From Flavonifractor sp. An82 (GTDB lineage Bacteria > Bacillota > Clostridia > Oscillospirales > Oscillospiraceae): a stretch of 64,000 bases of DNA. The stretch lies in contig NZ_NFHG01000003.1 of the NCBI RefSeq assembly GCF_002159265.1, positions 166,102-230,101 of the forward strand, given 5' to 3'. Position 1 is the stretch's first letter. Every line of letters starts with the position of its first letter. Shown piece after piece: positions 14,749-24,289 of the stretch. The translations under genes and the position numbers were made by a program. The notes beneath the pieces were generated by a model. It made no database searches, was not told where the DNA came from, and saw only the letters and a list, made by a program, of their open reading frames with translations.

Positions 14749-15456
14749 TCAAGCTTTGTGCATGGGAGGGCGGGGACCGAACAGGGCGGTGCCTACGCGC
14801 ACCAGGGTGGCCCCTTCCCGGACGGCATCCTCATAATCGCCGCTCATCCCCATGGAAAGACAGTCGATTGTGGTTCCATTATCCGACATCTTGCCTCTTA
14901 TGTCAACAAAAAGCTGACGCATTTTTGCAAAAAAGGGCCGGTTTCCGTCCGGTCCCTCCGCCACGGGGGGGATGGCCATGAGACCCCGCAGGTTCACATG
15001 GGGGCAGGCGGCGGCTTTTTCCGCCAGGGCGGGCAGCTCCTCCGGGGAGATGCCGCTCTTGGACTCCTCCCCGCCGATGTTGATCTCCAGGAGGATATCC
15101 TGCACCAGATCCAGCTTGGCGGCCTGGGCCTCGATGGCGTCCAGCAGATGCTCCGAGCCCACCGACTCGATGAGATCCACCCGGCCCACCACCTGCTTGA
15201 CCTTGTTGGTCTGCAAATGGCCGATGAAGTGGAGGGCGGCCCCGGCGTAGGCGTCGTCGTCCAGGTGGGCGGTCATCTCCTGTACCCGGTTCTCTCCGCA
15301 GATGGTCACGCCGGCGGCGATGGCCTGCCGGATGGTATCCGAGGTCTGGACCTTGGTGGCGGCCACCAGGGTGATCTCCGAGGGGTCCCGGCCCACCTCA
15401 CGGGCCGCGGCGGCGATGTTGGCCTTGACCTGCGCTACTTTCTCTTCCAGGGACAT
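14749..15456 (-). CDS. yggS: YggS/PLPBP family pyridoxal-phosphate homeostasis protein
   Basis: 235 residues, single TIM barrel. The PLP lysine is in LVAATKVQ, with GENRVQEM, HFIGHLQTNK and MGMSGDYEDAV as further family blocks. It has no known catalytic activity and buffers PLP. The frame is open 27 codons upstream, but ATG 15454-15456 has GGAGG. Part of the division cluster with sepF and divIVA. Confidence 0.93.
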   Translation of the reverse strand: MSLEEKVAQVKANIAAAAREVGRDPSEITLVAATKVQTSDTIRQAIAAGVTICGENRVQEMTAHLDDDAYAGAALHFIGHLQTNKVKQVVGRVDLIESVGSEHLLDAIEAQAAKLDLVQDILLEINIGGEESKSGISPEELPALAEKAAACPHVNLRGLMAIPPVAEGPDGNRPFFAKMRQLFVDIRGKMSDNGTTIDCLSMGMSGDYEDAVREGATLVRVGTALFGPRPPMHKA

Positions 15457-15533
15457 AACAAGCACCTCCAAATAAAATACACACAAAAAATGAGGCAAAA
15501 CCGCCTGCCCGAAGGCAGGGGGATGGTCTGAAA

Positions 15534-16817
15534 TCATTCAATGACCTTACCGTCGTAGAGCTCGCCGGAGGAAATGATGATCTTGTCCCCCGCCCGCAGG
15601 GCCTTTTTCTCCTGGGTGGGAGTCTCTGTGGAGGCGGCGGTCACCAGGATGTAGTCGTCCTCCTCCGACAGCACGGTGACCTCCTTGAACTCGGCCCGCT
15701 GGCCCACCAGGGCGTATACGCCGGTGACCGACACCTGATATTCCTCTTCGGTGTCCGGGTCGGTGGCGGTCTGCTGCTCTACCCGCAGGGCCTCCTTGGG
15801 CAGACGGATGCCGGAGACGGTGTTAAAGACCAACTCCACCGTCTGGCGGCGCAGCAGGGTGGTGTCGGACAGGAACTTGTCGGCGGAGAGCACCACCACC
15901 ATCTTTCCGTCCTCCGCATCGCCCAGCCGCTCCACCTCCATGTCCACCTCGCCGGACCAGTCCCGGGAGAAGCGGACCGTGATGGTGCGCCCCTCCACCA
16001 GCCGCTCCGCCTCCTCCTGAGGCAGGGTGCAGGCAAAGTACCAGGTGGAATTGGTGATGAGCTTGCCGATGGCGGAGGGGTCCTCCGCCGGGGTCTGGCG
16101 GGAGAGCTCATTGAGCTGGGAGGGGGTGATGGTGTCCAGCATATCCGGGGTGATGAGGCTCTCATACCCATCCACCAGGCCGGAAAACACCCCCGGCTGG
16201 GAGGCGGTCACCCGGCTGGTGCTATGGGAGGCCTGGGCGGTCAGAGACTGGATCTGGGCGTTGACCTCATCCAGAGAGGCCTGGAGGGCGGCGGTGGAGT
16301 CCCCCTCCTGGTCAAAGGTGTAGCTGTGCTTATAAATCAGGCTCTTGAGCTCCATGGTCTGGCTCTCCAGACCGGTCAGGTCGCCGGAGGCGGCGGCCCC
16401 CCGCAGATCGGCCACGGCGTCGGCCACCCGGGTGCTGAGCTGGGCGGAGTCGCTGCTCCCCCCCGCCTGGGCCAGGGCGTATTCCAGCTGCTCCTGCTCC
16501 AGCATCAGCTGCTGGAGGGTCTGCCGCTGGGTGAGGCCGTCGTCGCTCTGGTAAAACAGGGCCACGGTCTCCCCACGGCTCACCTTCTCCCCCTCCTCGG
16601 GGAGCAGCTCCACCGTGCCCCCCTGGCCGGTGAGGACAGTCTCCTGCCGGACCAGAAAGCCGGTGGCCTCCATGCTGTCGCTGACGGTGTAGGTGTAGGC
16701 CATGACCGTGGGGTAGATCTCCCGCAGACTGTTCCATGCCGACACACCGATGGTGAGCAGAATGGCCCCCAGCACCAGCAGCATGATGATGCGGGCGTTC
16801 AAAGAACCTTGCTTCAT
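15534..16817 (-). CDS. HlyD-like membrane fusion (periplasmic adaptor-type) protein
   Basis: 427 residues. One N-terminal membrane helix (about 8-27) is followed by a biotinyl-lipoyl-like half (VRQETVLTGQGGTVELLPEEG then VSRGETVALFY), a coiled-coil hairpin (about 95-200) and a second lipoyl/beta-barrel half (IRLPKEALRV). In Gram-positives such proteins assist ABC exporters or shape the envelope. No exporter partner is adjacent; it sits between hfq and yggS in an array of division genes, so a septal or envelope role is possible. ATG follows AAAAGGAG. Confidence 0.75.
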   Translation of the reverse strand: MKQGSLNARIIMLLVLGAILLTIGVSAWNSLREIYPTVMAYTYTVSDSMEATGFLVRQETVLTGQGGTVELLPEEGEKVSRGETVALFYQSDDGLTQRQTLQQLMLEQEQLEYALAQAGGSSDSAQLSTRVADAVADLRGAAASGDLTGLESQTMELKSLIYKHSYTFDQEGDSTAALQASLDEVNAQIQSLTAQASHSTSRVTASQPGVFSGLVDGYESLITPDMLDTITPSQLNELSRQTPAEDPSAIGKLITNSTWYFACTLPQEEAERLVEGRTITVRFSRDWSGEVDMEVERLGDAEDGKMVVVLSADKFLSDTTLLRRQTVELVFNTVSGIRLPKEALRVEQQTATDPDTEEEYQVSVTGVYALVGQRAEFKEVTVLSEEDDYILVTAASTETPTQEKKALRAGDKIIISSGELYDGKVIE

Positions 16818-16832
16818 TGGGTACTCCTTTTG

Positions 16833-17069
16833 TCAGTCGCCGCGCTCCTCCCGCTCCAGAGGAATGGCCCGCTCGGGCACGATGGTGGAGATAGCGTGCT
16901 TGTAGATCACCTGCTGCTTGTCCCCCGTCATAAGTACCACCACAAAGGCGTCATAGCCCACGATCTGGCCTTTCAGCTGATAGCCGTTCATGAGAAAGGC
17001 AGTGACGTTGGCGTGGGTCCGCCGGGCGCGGAGGAGGAACAGGTCTTGCAGGTTGGGTGTCTTTTGCAT
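16833..17069 (-). CDS. hfq: RNA chaperone Hfq
   Basis: 78 residues. Sm1 is ANVTAFLMNGYQLKGQIVGYDAFVVVL and Sm2 is QQVIYKHAISTIVP, with the expected YKHAIS in place of the enterobacterial FKHAIS. Hfq forms a hexamer that brings small RNAs and mRNAs together. ATG 17067-17069 has AAAAGGAG; a longer frame upstream is not needed. Usually miaA lies between mutL and hfq in Clostridia; here only about 100 bases separate them. Confidence 0.94.
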   Translation of the reverse strand: MQKTPNLQDLFLLRARRTHANVTAFLMNGYQLKGQIVGYDAFVVVLMTGDKQQVIYKHAISTIVPERAIPLEREERGD

Positions 17070-17171
17070 ATGGATGCACTCCTTTTTTCTCTGAGATGCA
17101 TCCAATATATACCAATTATAGGGCGAGTTTGGTCGAAGTTGGGGGAAGGAATTACATTTCCTGGGACATGG

Positions 17172-19241
17172 CTACGCCCTGCCGAACCGCTTCTCGATCT
17201 GGCTCCGGGTCAGCTCGATGGCCACGGGTCTGCCATGGGGACAATATTTGACCTCCCCGGCCATGACGGCCTGGGCCACCTTGAGCAGCTCGGCCTGGCC
17301 GTTTTTCTGGCCTCCCTTGATGGCCGCCTTGCAGGCCATGGTGTGGAGAAGGGCGTCCCGGGCGCTGTCCGTGTCGGCGGTGCCGCAGGTGATGAGCCTG
17401 CCCGCCAGCTCCAGCAGTACATCGGGGATGGAAGCTGCGTCCACGTCGTCGGGGGCGGTGCGCACGATGATGGCTCCGCCGCCGAAGTCCTCCGCCTCAA
17501 AGCCGAAGCGCTCCAGCAGGGGCAGCTGGGCCAGCAGGGCCGCTCCCTCCTCTGCCGGAGGGGTAAAGACCACCGGGGTGAGCAGGGTCTGGACCATGGG
17601 GGTGTACCCCGCTGCCTTCAGGCGGTCGAAGTTCATCCGCTCATGGGCGGCGTGCTTGTCGATGAGGAGCACCTTGTCCCCCTGCTCCACAATGATGTAG
17701 GTGTTCAAAACCTCCCCCGCCATGCGCCAGGGAATCTCGTCGGCGCAAGCTGCGTATCCCTCGCTTTGCCGCTCACGGCAAAGCTCGCTCTCTTCGCTGC
17801 GCCTCCTCTCCCCACCGGACCCGCTGGCGCTGGGCTCCGGCGGGGACCCCGTTTCTGGCTCGGGCTGGATGGGAGTCTGGGGTTCCACCGGCGGGACGGT
17901 GGGAGTGGGTTCCTTTTCCACCGTAGGGGCCACCTCCATGGGCGGGGTGGTTTTGGCAGGCTCCTCCCGGGGAACCGGGGTAATTGGGGCGGGGGCCGGT
18001 TTGGGTTCCGGCCGTACAGGCTGGGCCGGAACCGTAGGGGTGACCCTTGCGGCCGCCCGCGGCACAGGCTGGCTGGTCTGGATGCTCCGGGCGGTAAAAT
18101 CATGGAGGGGCAGAGACGATGCGGGCTTGTCCGCCGTTTTGCGGAACTGTTCCGCCGTCATGGTGCGGAAGGTGGTCTGATGGGGGGTCACCGTGTCCTG
18201 GGCGGCCTTGGGGGCCAGCCGGGGGGTGTCCCCCAGGGCGGAGGGCCGGGACCGGTCGGCCTCCAGGGTGGATTTCACGGCGTAATACACCGCGTCAAAT
18301 ACCTTTTTCTCGCTGCCGAACTTGACCTCCTGCTTGGTGGGGTGGACGTTCACGTCCACGGCGTTGAGCCTGGTCTTGAGGTGGAGGACGCAGCCGGGGA
18401 ACTTGCCCACCATCTTCTGGTTGGCGTAGGCCTCCTCCAGAGCGGCCATCATGGTGCGGCTTTTCACATACCGGCCGTTGACGAAGAAGTGCTGATAGCC
18501 CCGGGTGCCCCGGCAGCAGGTGGGCAGGGACACGAAGCCGGTCACCGTCATGTCCTCCCCGGAGCCCTTCACCGGGGTGAAGCCCAGGGCCAGATCCCGG
18601 CCCAGCACGGCGTACAGGGCGGACTTCAGCTGGCTGTCGCCGGGGGTGAGCAGGTCCTGCTTGCCGTCCCGGAGGAACTTGATGCTCACCTCCGGGTGGG
18701 ACAGGGCCAGCCGCTGCACCATGGCGAAGCAGGCCGCTCCCTCGGCGGAGTCCTTCTTCATGAACTTGAGCCGGGCGGGGGTGTTGTAGAACAGGTCCCG
18801 CACCACCATGGTGGTGCCCTGAGGGCAGCCCGCCTCTTCATGGCTCACCACTACCCCCGCATCCAGGGAGAGGGCGGCTCCCAGGGGGGCATCGGCAGTG
18901 CGGGTGAGCAGCTCCATCCGGGACACAGCGGAGATGGCGGCCAGAGCCTCCCCCCGGAAGCCCAGGGTGCCGATGGCCTCCAGGTCGTACTCGGTGCGCA
19001 GCTTGCTGGTGGCGTGGCGGAGGAAGGCGGTCTCGGCCTCGTCGGCGGCGATGCCGCAGCCGTTGTCGGTGACCCGGATCAGGGTCATGCCCCCGTGCTG
19101 GATCTCCACCGTCAGCTTGTCCGCTCCGGCGTCGATGGCGTTTTCCATCAGCTCCTTCACCACGGAGGCGGGCCGCTCCACCACCTCACCGGCGGCGATC
19201 AGGTCGGCCACATGGGAATCAAGTTGTTGAATGTGGGGCAT
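17172..19241 (-). CDS. mutL: DNA mismatch repair protein MutL (endonuclease type)
   Basis: 689 residues. The N-terminal GHKL ATPase has ELMENAIDAGA, DNGCGI and GFRGEALA; the linker (about 330-500) is Pro/Thr/Glu-rich; the C-terminal domain has the metal-site pieces DKHAAHER, ACKAAIKGG and CPHGRP, so it nicks DNA itself. It acts with MutS. Inside the linker, about residues 464-499, lies an in-frame palindromic segment (GGERRRSEESELCRERQSEG) unlike the surrounding Pro-rich sequence. ATG 19239-19241 matches the family start (PHIQQLDSHV); its ribosome site is weak (GGTGA). Confidence 0.94.
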   Translation of the reverse strand: MPHIQQLDSHVADLIAAGEVVERPASVVKELMENAIDAGADKLTVEIQHGGMTLIRVTDNGCGIAADEAETAFLRHATSKLRTEYDLEAIGTLGFRGEALAAISAVSRMELLTRTADAPLGAALSLDAGVVVSHEEAGCPQGTTMVVRDLFYNTPARLKFMKKDSAEGAACFAMVQRLALSHPEVSIKFLRDGKQDLLTPGDSQLKSALYAVLGRDLALGFTPVKGSGEDMTVTGFVSLPTCCRGTRGYQHFFVNGRYVKSRTMMAALEEAYANQKMVGKFPGCVLHLKTRLNAVDVNVHPTKQEVKFGSEKKVFDAVYYAVKSTLEADRSRPSALGDTPRLAPKAAQDTVTPHQTTFRTMTAEQFRKTADKPASSLPLHDFTARSIQTSQPVPRAAARVTPTVPAQPVRPEPKPAPAPITPVPREEPAKTTPPMEVAPTVEKEPTPTVPPVEPQTPIQPEPETGSPPEPSASGSGGERRRSEESELCRERQSEGYAACADEIPWRMAGEVLNTYIIVEQGDKVLLIDKHAAHERMNFDRLKAAGYTPMVQTLLTPVVFTPPAEEGAALLAQLPLLERFGFEAEDFGGGAIIVRTAPDDVDAASIPDVLLELAGRLITCGTADTDSARDALLHTMACKAAIKGGQKNGQAELLKVAQAVMAGEVKYCPHGRPVAIELTRSQIEKRFGRA
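17744..17851. repeat. Palindromic element inserted in frame in the mutL linker
   Basis: It contains the perfect hairpin GCTTTGCC/GGCAAAGC (17763-17784) and the palindrome CGGGGACCCCG (17840-17850). The minus-strand string ACGGGGTCCCCGC also occurs in the element after dtd (25982-25994), beside a similar TTTTGCC/GGCAAAA hairpin. It adds codons in phase without a stop. Confidence 0.6.
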
Positions 19242-19393
19242 AGGGGTCACCGGCTTTCTAAACGGAAAATGGGAACGGGCCGATGTAGGCATCGGCCCCT
19301 ACGGATCGAACGGGGTTTGTAGGGGCGGGCACCCCAGGGTGGCCTCTCTTGCCCCTTTGGGGCAATTCACCTTCTGCCCACACCCGCCCGCAA
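19242..19393. repeat. Intergenic hairpin region between the CPBP gene and mutL
   Basis: It holds GGGCCGAT/ATCGGCCC (19277-19298) preceded on the minus strand by GTAGGGG, a second GTAGGGGCGGG block (19320-19330) facing CCCGCCCGCAA near 19384-19394, and GCCCC/GGGGC (19351-19364). No open frame or clear promoter is seen; it looks like another dispersed palindromic repeat. Confidence 0.5.
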
Positions 19394-20095
19394 TTATCTC
19401 AGGGCGGACAGCAGCGTAAACCCATTAAAGACCATATGCAGGGCGATGGCGCTCCAGATGGAGCCTCCCCGGTCGTAGCACCAGGTGAGGGCCAGGGCCA
19501 TGGGCACATACTGGATCATCAGCAGCAGATACCGCAGGTCCAGCATACCGTAGGCGTACACGAACTGGGCGGCGCAGTAGAGGGCGTATACCCCTACCGA
19601 CAGCACATAGCCCAGCACCTTGCTGTAGCTGCGGGCGGTGGTGAAGAGCACCCCACGGAACAGGGGCTCCTCCACCAGAGGCATGAGCACCACCAGGATC
19701 AGGATGGTGGCGGCGGGAGCGAAGTAGTACTGCTCCGGGTAGCTCATAAGGTTGGGGTTCTGTACCGGCAGGGGGATGAGGCTGACCAGGAAGGTGAGGA
19801 CCTCCCCGCCCGCAAGGCCGGTGACAAAGGCGAACAGGTTTTCCGGCAGCCAGTCCAGCAGCAGCCGGAAGCCGTGTTTCAGATAGGACCACAGCACCAG
19901 AAAGGTGAGGGCGGCAATGATGAGGTAGTACACCACGTTGGCCTCGGCCACCGGGAACTCCCCCTGATAGGACCGCTGGACCCAGCCCATGAGCCAGGGA
20001 AAGAGGAACACATACAGGGCGAAAAAGACCCACCCCCGGCCCAGTTCGGCCCGGGTGAGCTGGGGCCGCCAGGGGCGGCGCCGTCCGGTCAGCAT
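19394..20095 (-). CDS. CPBP (CAAX-like) intramembrane metalloprotease
   Basis: 233 residues, seven or eight membrane helices. Motif 1 is VEEPLFRG, and a conserved His follows in ALHMVFNGF near the C-terminus. Members are integral-membrane glutamic/metallo-type proteases, or bacteriocin-immunity-like proteins. The gene lies between mutS and mutL in the same direction, which is not a typical place; its role there is unknown. ATG at 20093-20095 follows AAAGGAGG. Confidence 0.85.
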   Translation of the reverse strand: MLTGRRRPWRPQLTRAELGRGWVFFALYVFLFPWLMGWVQRSYQGEFPVAEANVVYYLIIAALTFLVLWSYLKHGFRLLLDWLPENLFAFVTGLAGGEVLTFLVSLIPLPVQNPNLMSYPEQYYFAPAATILILVVLMPLVEEPLFRGVLFTTARSYSKVLGYVLSVGVYALYCAAQFVYAYGMLDLRYLLLMIQYVPMALALTWCYDRGGSIWSAIALHMVFNGFTLLSALR

Positions 20096-20114
20096 GGTGT
20101 GTTCCTCCTTTCTG

Positions 20115-22715
20115 TTATACCAGCTGCTTCAATTCAAAGAGCAGATTCATGGCCTCGATGGGGGTGAGGGTGTTCAGGTCCACCCCCTGGAGCCGCCGGG
20201 CCACCTCTCCCCCGCCCATATCCAGCAGGGACACCTGGTCGGTGGCCTGGGCCGCCGGGGCGGCCTGGGGGGTCTGGACCCCGCCCGCCTCCAGCTCCTT
20301 GAGGATGTGGCGGGCCCGGGTGATGACCCGGTCGGGCACCCCGGCCAGCTTGGCCACCTCGATGCCGTAGCTCTGGTCGGCCCCGCCGGGGACGATCTTC
20401 CGCAGGAAGAGAATGTCGTCCCCCTTCTTCTTGGCGGCGATGTTGTAGTTCTTCACCCCGGGGATGACCCCCTCCAGGGCGGTGATCTCGTGGTAGTGGG
20501 TGGCAAAGAGGGTCTTGGCCCCCAGCCGGCGTTTGTCGGCGCAGTACTCCAGCACCGAGCGGGCAATGGACATGCCGTCGTAGGTGGAGGTGCCCCGGCC
20601 GATCTCGTCCAGGATGAGCAGGCTTTTGCTGGTGGCGTTTTTCAGCAGTTCCGCCACCTCGGTCATCTCCACCATAAAGGTGGACTGACCGGCGGACAGG
20701 TCGTCGCTGGCCCCGATGCGGGTGAATACCCGGTCCACGATGCCGATGCGGGCCGACCTGGCGGGCACGAAGGAGCCCATCTGGGCCATGAGGACGATGA
20801 GGGCCACCTGCCGCATGTAGGTGGATTTGCCCGCCATGTTGGGGCCGGTGATGATGGCCACCGTGTTGTCACGCCCGTCCATCCGGGTGTCGTTGGGGAC
20901 AAAGAGGGCGTTTTTCAGCATCTTTTCCACCACCGGGTGGCGGCCCTCGGAGATGTCGATGACGTCGGACAGGTCCACCTCCGGGCGGCAGTAGCCGTTC
21001 TCGGCGGCCACGGCGGCGAAGGAGACCAGCACGTCCACCTGAGCCACGGCGGCGGCGGAGCGCTGGATGTCCCCCACCCGGGCGGCGGCCTGCTGCCGCA
21101 GGTCGCAGAACAGCTGGTACTCCAGGGCGCAGATCCGGTCCTGGGCGGACAGGATCTCGTGCTCCAGGTCCTTCAGCTCCTGGGTGATGAAGCGCTCGCA
21201 GTTCACCAGGGTCTGCTTGCGGATGTAGTCCTCGGGCACCTGGTCGTAGTAGGACTTGGATACCTCGATGTAGTAGCCGAATACTTTATTGAAGCCCACC
21301 TTCAGGCTCTTGATGCCGGTCTTTTCCTTCTCCCGGGCCTCCACGGCGGCCACCAGGTCCTTGCCGCCCGTGAGGATGTTCCGCAGCCGGTCCACCTCGG
21401 GGTTGTAGCCCTCCCGGATGAAGCCGCCCTCCCGCACGGAGAAGGGGGGCTCGTCCACAATGGCCGAGCAGATCAGCGCACGCAGGTCGGGCACATCGTC
21501 CAGGGCGGCGGACAGGAAGGTGAGCAGGGCCCTGGAGTAGGGGGAGAGCAGCTCCCGCAGCCGGGGCAGCTTGCCCAGACCGGCGGCCAGGGCCATCAGG
21601 TCCCGGCCCCCCGCGGTGCCGTACACGATGCGGCCGATGAGCCGCTCCAGGTCGGTGACCTCCCGCAGGGTGCGCACCAGCTCGTCCCGGCCGATGGGGT
21701 CGCCCACCAGTTCCTCCACCGCGCCCAGCCGGCGGCTGATGGCGCCGGGGGACAGCAGGGGCCGCTCCATCCAGGTGCGGATGAGCCGGTGACCCATGGC
21801 GGTGCGGGTCTTGTCCAGCACCCACAGAAGGCTGCCCTTCTTCTCCTTGGAGCGGAGGGTCTCGGTAAGCTCCAGGTTGCGCCGGGCGGTGAGGTCCAGC
21901 TCCATGAACTGACCAGAGGTGTACCAGGTGAGGCTGGTGATGTGGGAGAGGTCGGTCTTCTGGGTCTCGTAGAGGTAGCTCAAAAGGCCCCCCACCGCCT
22001 GGAGGGCGTGGTCGTCCCCCTGGGGCAGCTGGTCCAGACCGCTGGTAAACTGCTCCTCCACCAGGGAGCGGGCGGCGTCGGGCCGGAAGCGGGCCTCCCC
22101 GCCATTTTCGCAGCGGCAGTCCAGCTTGTTGGTGAGAAAGTCCAGCAGGGCGGCGTCGCTGTAGGCCCCGTCGGACAGCATGGCCTCCCGGGGGGAGAAG
22201 CGGCCCAGCTCGTTGCACAGGTGCTCCTCGGCGTCGGGGCCGGTAAAGGAGGTGACGGAGATCTCGCCGGTGGAGATGTCGCAGAAGCACAGCCCCGCCC
22301 CGGCGGAGTCGGCATAGATGGCGCAGATAAAGTTGTTGCGGCCCTCCTCCAGCATGGAGGAGGCGATGACGGTGCCGGGGGTGACGATGCGGATGATGTC
22401 CCGGTCCACCAGCCCCTTGGCGGTGGCGGGGTCCTCCATCTGCTCACAGATGGCCACCTTGTAGCCCTTGGCGATGAGCCGGGCGATGTAGGCGTCGGCA
22501 CTGTGGTAGGGCACGCCGCACATGGGGGTGCGCTGGTCCTCCGGCTTGCCCCGGTCCCGGGTGGTGAGGGTGAGGTCCAGCTCCTTGGAGGCCAGCTTGG
22601 CGTCGTCCTGGAACATCTCGTAAAAGTCCCCCAGCCGGAAGAAGAGAATGCAGTCCGGGTGGAGCTGTTTCATTTTGAGATATTGTTTCATCATGGGGGT
22701 CAGCTCGGACGGCAT
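20115..22715 (-). CDS. mutS: DNA mismatch recognition protein MutS
   Basis: 866 residues. The mismatch-reading Phe-x-Glu is in RLGDFYEMF near residue 32, the clamp and lever domains follow, and the ATPase has GPNMAGKSTYMRQ (near 625), DEIGRGTSTYDG and a final TFATHYHE. It binds mispairs and recruits MutL. ATG 22713-22715 follows AAAAGGAG. Arranged miaB-mutS-CPBP-mutL on one strand. Confidence 0.97.
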   Translation of the reverse strand: MPSELTPMMKQYLKMKQLHPDCILFFRLGDFYEMFQDDAKLASKELDLTLTTRDRGKPEDQRTPMCGVPYHSADAYIARLIAKGYKVAICEQMEDPATAKGLVDRDIIRIVTPGTVIASSMLEEGRNNFICAIYADSAGAGLCFCDISTGEISVTSFTGPDAEEHLCNELGRFSPREAMLSDGAYSDAALLDFLTNKLDCRCENGGEARFRPDAARSLVEEQFTSGLDQLPQGDDHALQAVGGLLSYLYETQKTDLSHITSLTWYTSGQFMELDLTARRNLELTETLRSKEKKGSLLWVLDKTRTAMGHRLIRTWMERPLLSPGAISRRLGAVEELVGDPIGRDELVRTLREVTDLERLIGRIVYGTAGGRDLMALAAGLGKLPRLRELLSPYSRALLTFLSAALDDVPDLRALICSAIVDEPPFSVREGGFIREGYNPEVDRLRNILTGGKDLVAAVEAREKEKTGIKSLKVGFNKVFGYYIEVSKSYYDQVPEDYIRKQTLVNCERFITQELKDLEHEILSAQDRICALEYQLFCDLRQQAAARVGDIQRSAAAVAQVDVLVSFAAVAAENGYCRPEVDLSDVIDISEGRHPVVEKMLKNALFVPNDTRMDGRDNTVAIITGPNMAGKSTYMRQVALIVLMAQMGSFVPARSARIGIVDRVFTRIGASDDLSAGQSTFMVEMTEVAELLKNATSKSLLILDEIGRGTSTYDGMSIARSVLEYCADKRRLGAKTLFATHYHEITALEGVIPGVKNYNIAAKKKGDDILFLRKIVPGGADQSYGIEVAKLAGVPDRVITRARHILKELEAGGVQTPQAAPAAQATDQVSLLDMGGGEVARRLQGVDLNTLTPIEAMNLLFELKQLV

Positions 22716-22803
22716 GGCGGGCGCTCCTTTTCTGTGTAAATATAGTTCAGGTCAAAATGATTTTAAAATAGTAAATGCTGTGGATAAGGTGGGCATCGAA
22801 GGC

Positions 22804-24207
22804 TCAGGCCCTCTCCCCCATCAGGGACCACTTGTTGGCCCCGGTGATCTTCACGTCCACAAACTGGCCGATGAGGGACTCCTCTCCCGTCAGCCGCACC
22901 AGCCGGTTGCCGGGGGTGCGGGCGGTAAGGCCCTTATCGTCCTGCCCGTCCACCAGGCAGCGCACCGTCTTGCCGATGTAGGCGGCGTGCTTTTCCTCGG
23001 AAATCTGGTCCTGCCGCTCCACCAGCCGCTGGAACCAGGCCGCCTTCTCCTCCTTGGAGATGGGGTCCTCCATCTTGGCGGCGGGGGTGCCCACCCGGGG
23101 GGAGTAGATAAAGGTAAAGAGGGCGTCAAACCGCACCTCGTCCAGCAAGGTCATGGTCTGCTCGAACTCCTCGGCGGTTTCCCCGGGAAATCCCACGATG
23201 ACGTCGGAGGTGATGACCACGTCGGGAATAGCCTGACGCAGCCGGCGCACCTTGTCCAGGTAGCCCGCCCGGTCGTACACCCGGTTCATGGCCTTGAGTA
23301 CCCGGTCGCTGCCCGCCTGGAAGGGCAGGTGGAAGCAGGGGGCGATCTTGGGGGAGGACGCCATGGTGTCAAAGAGCTTCTGGGAGGCGTCCTTGGGGTG
23401 GCTGGTCATGAAGCGCAGCAGGAAGTCCCCGGGGATCTCAGAGGCCGCCTTCAACAGGTCGGCGAAGTCCATGGGGCTCTCCAGGTCCTTGCCGTAGGAG
23501 TTGACGTTCTGGCCCAGCAGAGTGATGTCCTTGTACCCCTCGGTCACCAGACCCCGGATCTCCTCCAGCACCACCTCCGGCTGGCGGGAGCGCTCCCGGC
23601 CCCGGACGTAGGGCACGATGCAGTAGGTGCAGAAGTTGTTGCAGCCGTACATGATGGACACCCAGGCCTTCACCTTGTCCTGGCGCACCACCGGGATGCC
23701 CTCGGCGATGGAGCCGGGCTCGTCGGCGATGTCAAAGATGCGGCCCCGGCGGGTCACCAGCCGGTAGAGCAGTTCGGGGAACCGCCACAGGGCGTGGGGC
23801 CCGAACACCAGGTCCACCTGCCGGTAGCTCTCCTTGATCTTCTGGGCCCGGTGGGGCTCCTGGGCCATGCAGCCGCACACGCAGATGAGCTGGCCGGGCT
23901 TGGCCCGCTTGGTGTGGACCAGGGCCCCCACGTTGCCCAGCACCCGCATCTCGGCGTGCTCCCGGATGGCGCAGGTGTTGATGAGGATCAGGTCGGCTTC
24001 GGCCTCGCTGTCGGTAAAGTCGTAGCCCATCTCCCGCAGGTAGCCCCGCAGCCGCTCGGAATCGGCCTCATTCTGCTGGCAGCCGTAGGTGTCCACAAAG
24101 GCCAGGGGGGCGGTGGGACGGGCGGCGTTGCGCTCGTGGAGCTTGTGGCAGAATTCCCGCTGACGCTCCACGTCGGCGGGGGAAATTTTGGTGGTCTGTC
24201 GGTTCAA
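22804..24207 (-). CDS. miaB: tRNA-2-methylthio-N6-isopentenyladenosine synthase MiaB
   Basis: 467 residues. An N-terminal UPF0004 domain binds one Fe-S cluster (VDTYGCQQNEADSE, NTCAIREHA, VCGCMAQE), the radical-SAM core has GCNNFCTYCIVPYVRGRE, and a C-terminal TRAM domain follows. It adds methylthio to i6A37 in tRNAs. I chose TTG 24205-24207 because GGGAGG precedes it closely; the ten residues before it lack a ribosome site. Its substrate-making partner miaA is absent from the window. Confidence 0.93.
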   Translation of the reverse strand: MNRQTTKISPADVERQREFCHKLHERNAARPTAPLAFVDTYGCQQNEADSERLRGYLREMGYDFTDSEAEADLILINTCAIREHAEMRVLGNVGALVHTKRAKPGQLICVCGCMAQEPHRAQKIKESYRQVDLVFGPHALWRFPELLYRLVTRRGRIFDIADEPGSIAEGIPVVRQDKVKAWVSIMYGCNNFCTYCIVPYVRGRERSRQPEVVLEEIRGLVTEGYKDITLLGQNVNSYGKDLESPMDFADLLKAASEIPGDFLLRFMTSHPKDASQKLFDTMASSPKIAPCFHLPFQAGSDRVLKAMNRVYDRAGYLDKVRRLRQAIPDVVITSDVIVGFPGETAEEFEQTMTLLDEVRFDALFTFIYSPRVGTPAAKMEDPISKEEKAAWFQRLVERQDQISEEKHAAYIGKTVRCLVDGQDDKGLTARTPGNRLVRLTGEESLIGQFVDVKITGANKWSLMGERA

Positions 24208-24289
24208 AGCGGTTCCTCCCAAAAATGTAGGTATCAATACTCAATCATAGCACTTTTCAGCGCCGAACACAAGGCCCGTACCCTTTCCA

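Noticed and set aside
16224..19322. Plus-strand open frame of about 1030 codons opposite mutL and the HlyD gene
   Set aside because: Antisense shadow of mutL, hfq and the HlyD-like gene; low-complexity Gly/His/Leu content and no family match.
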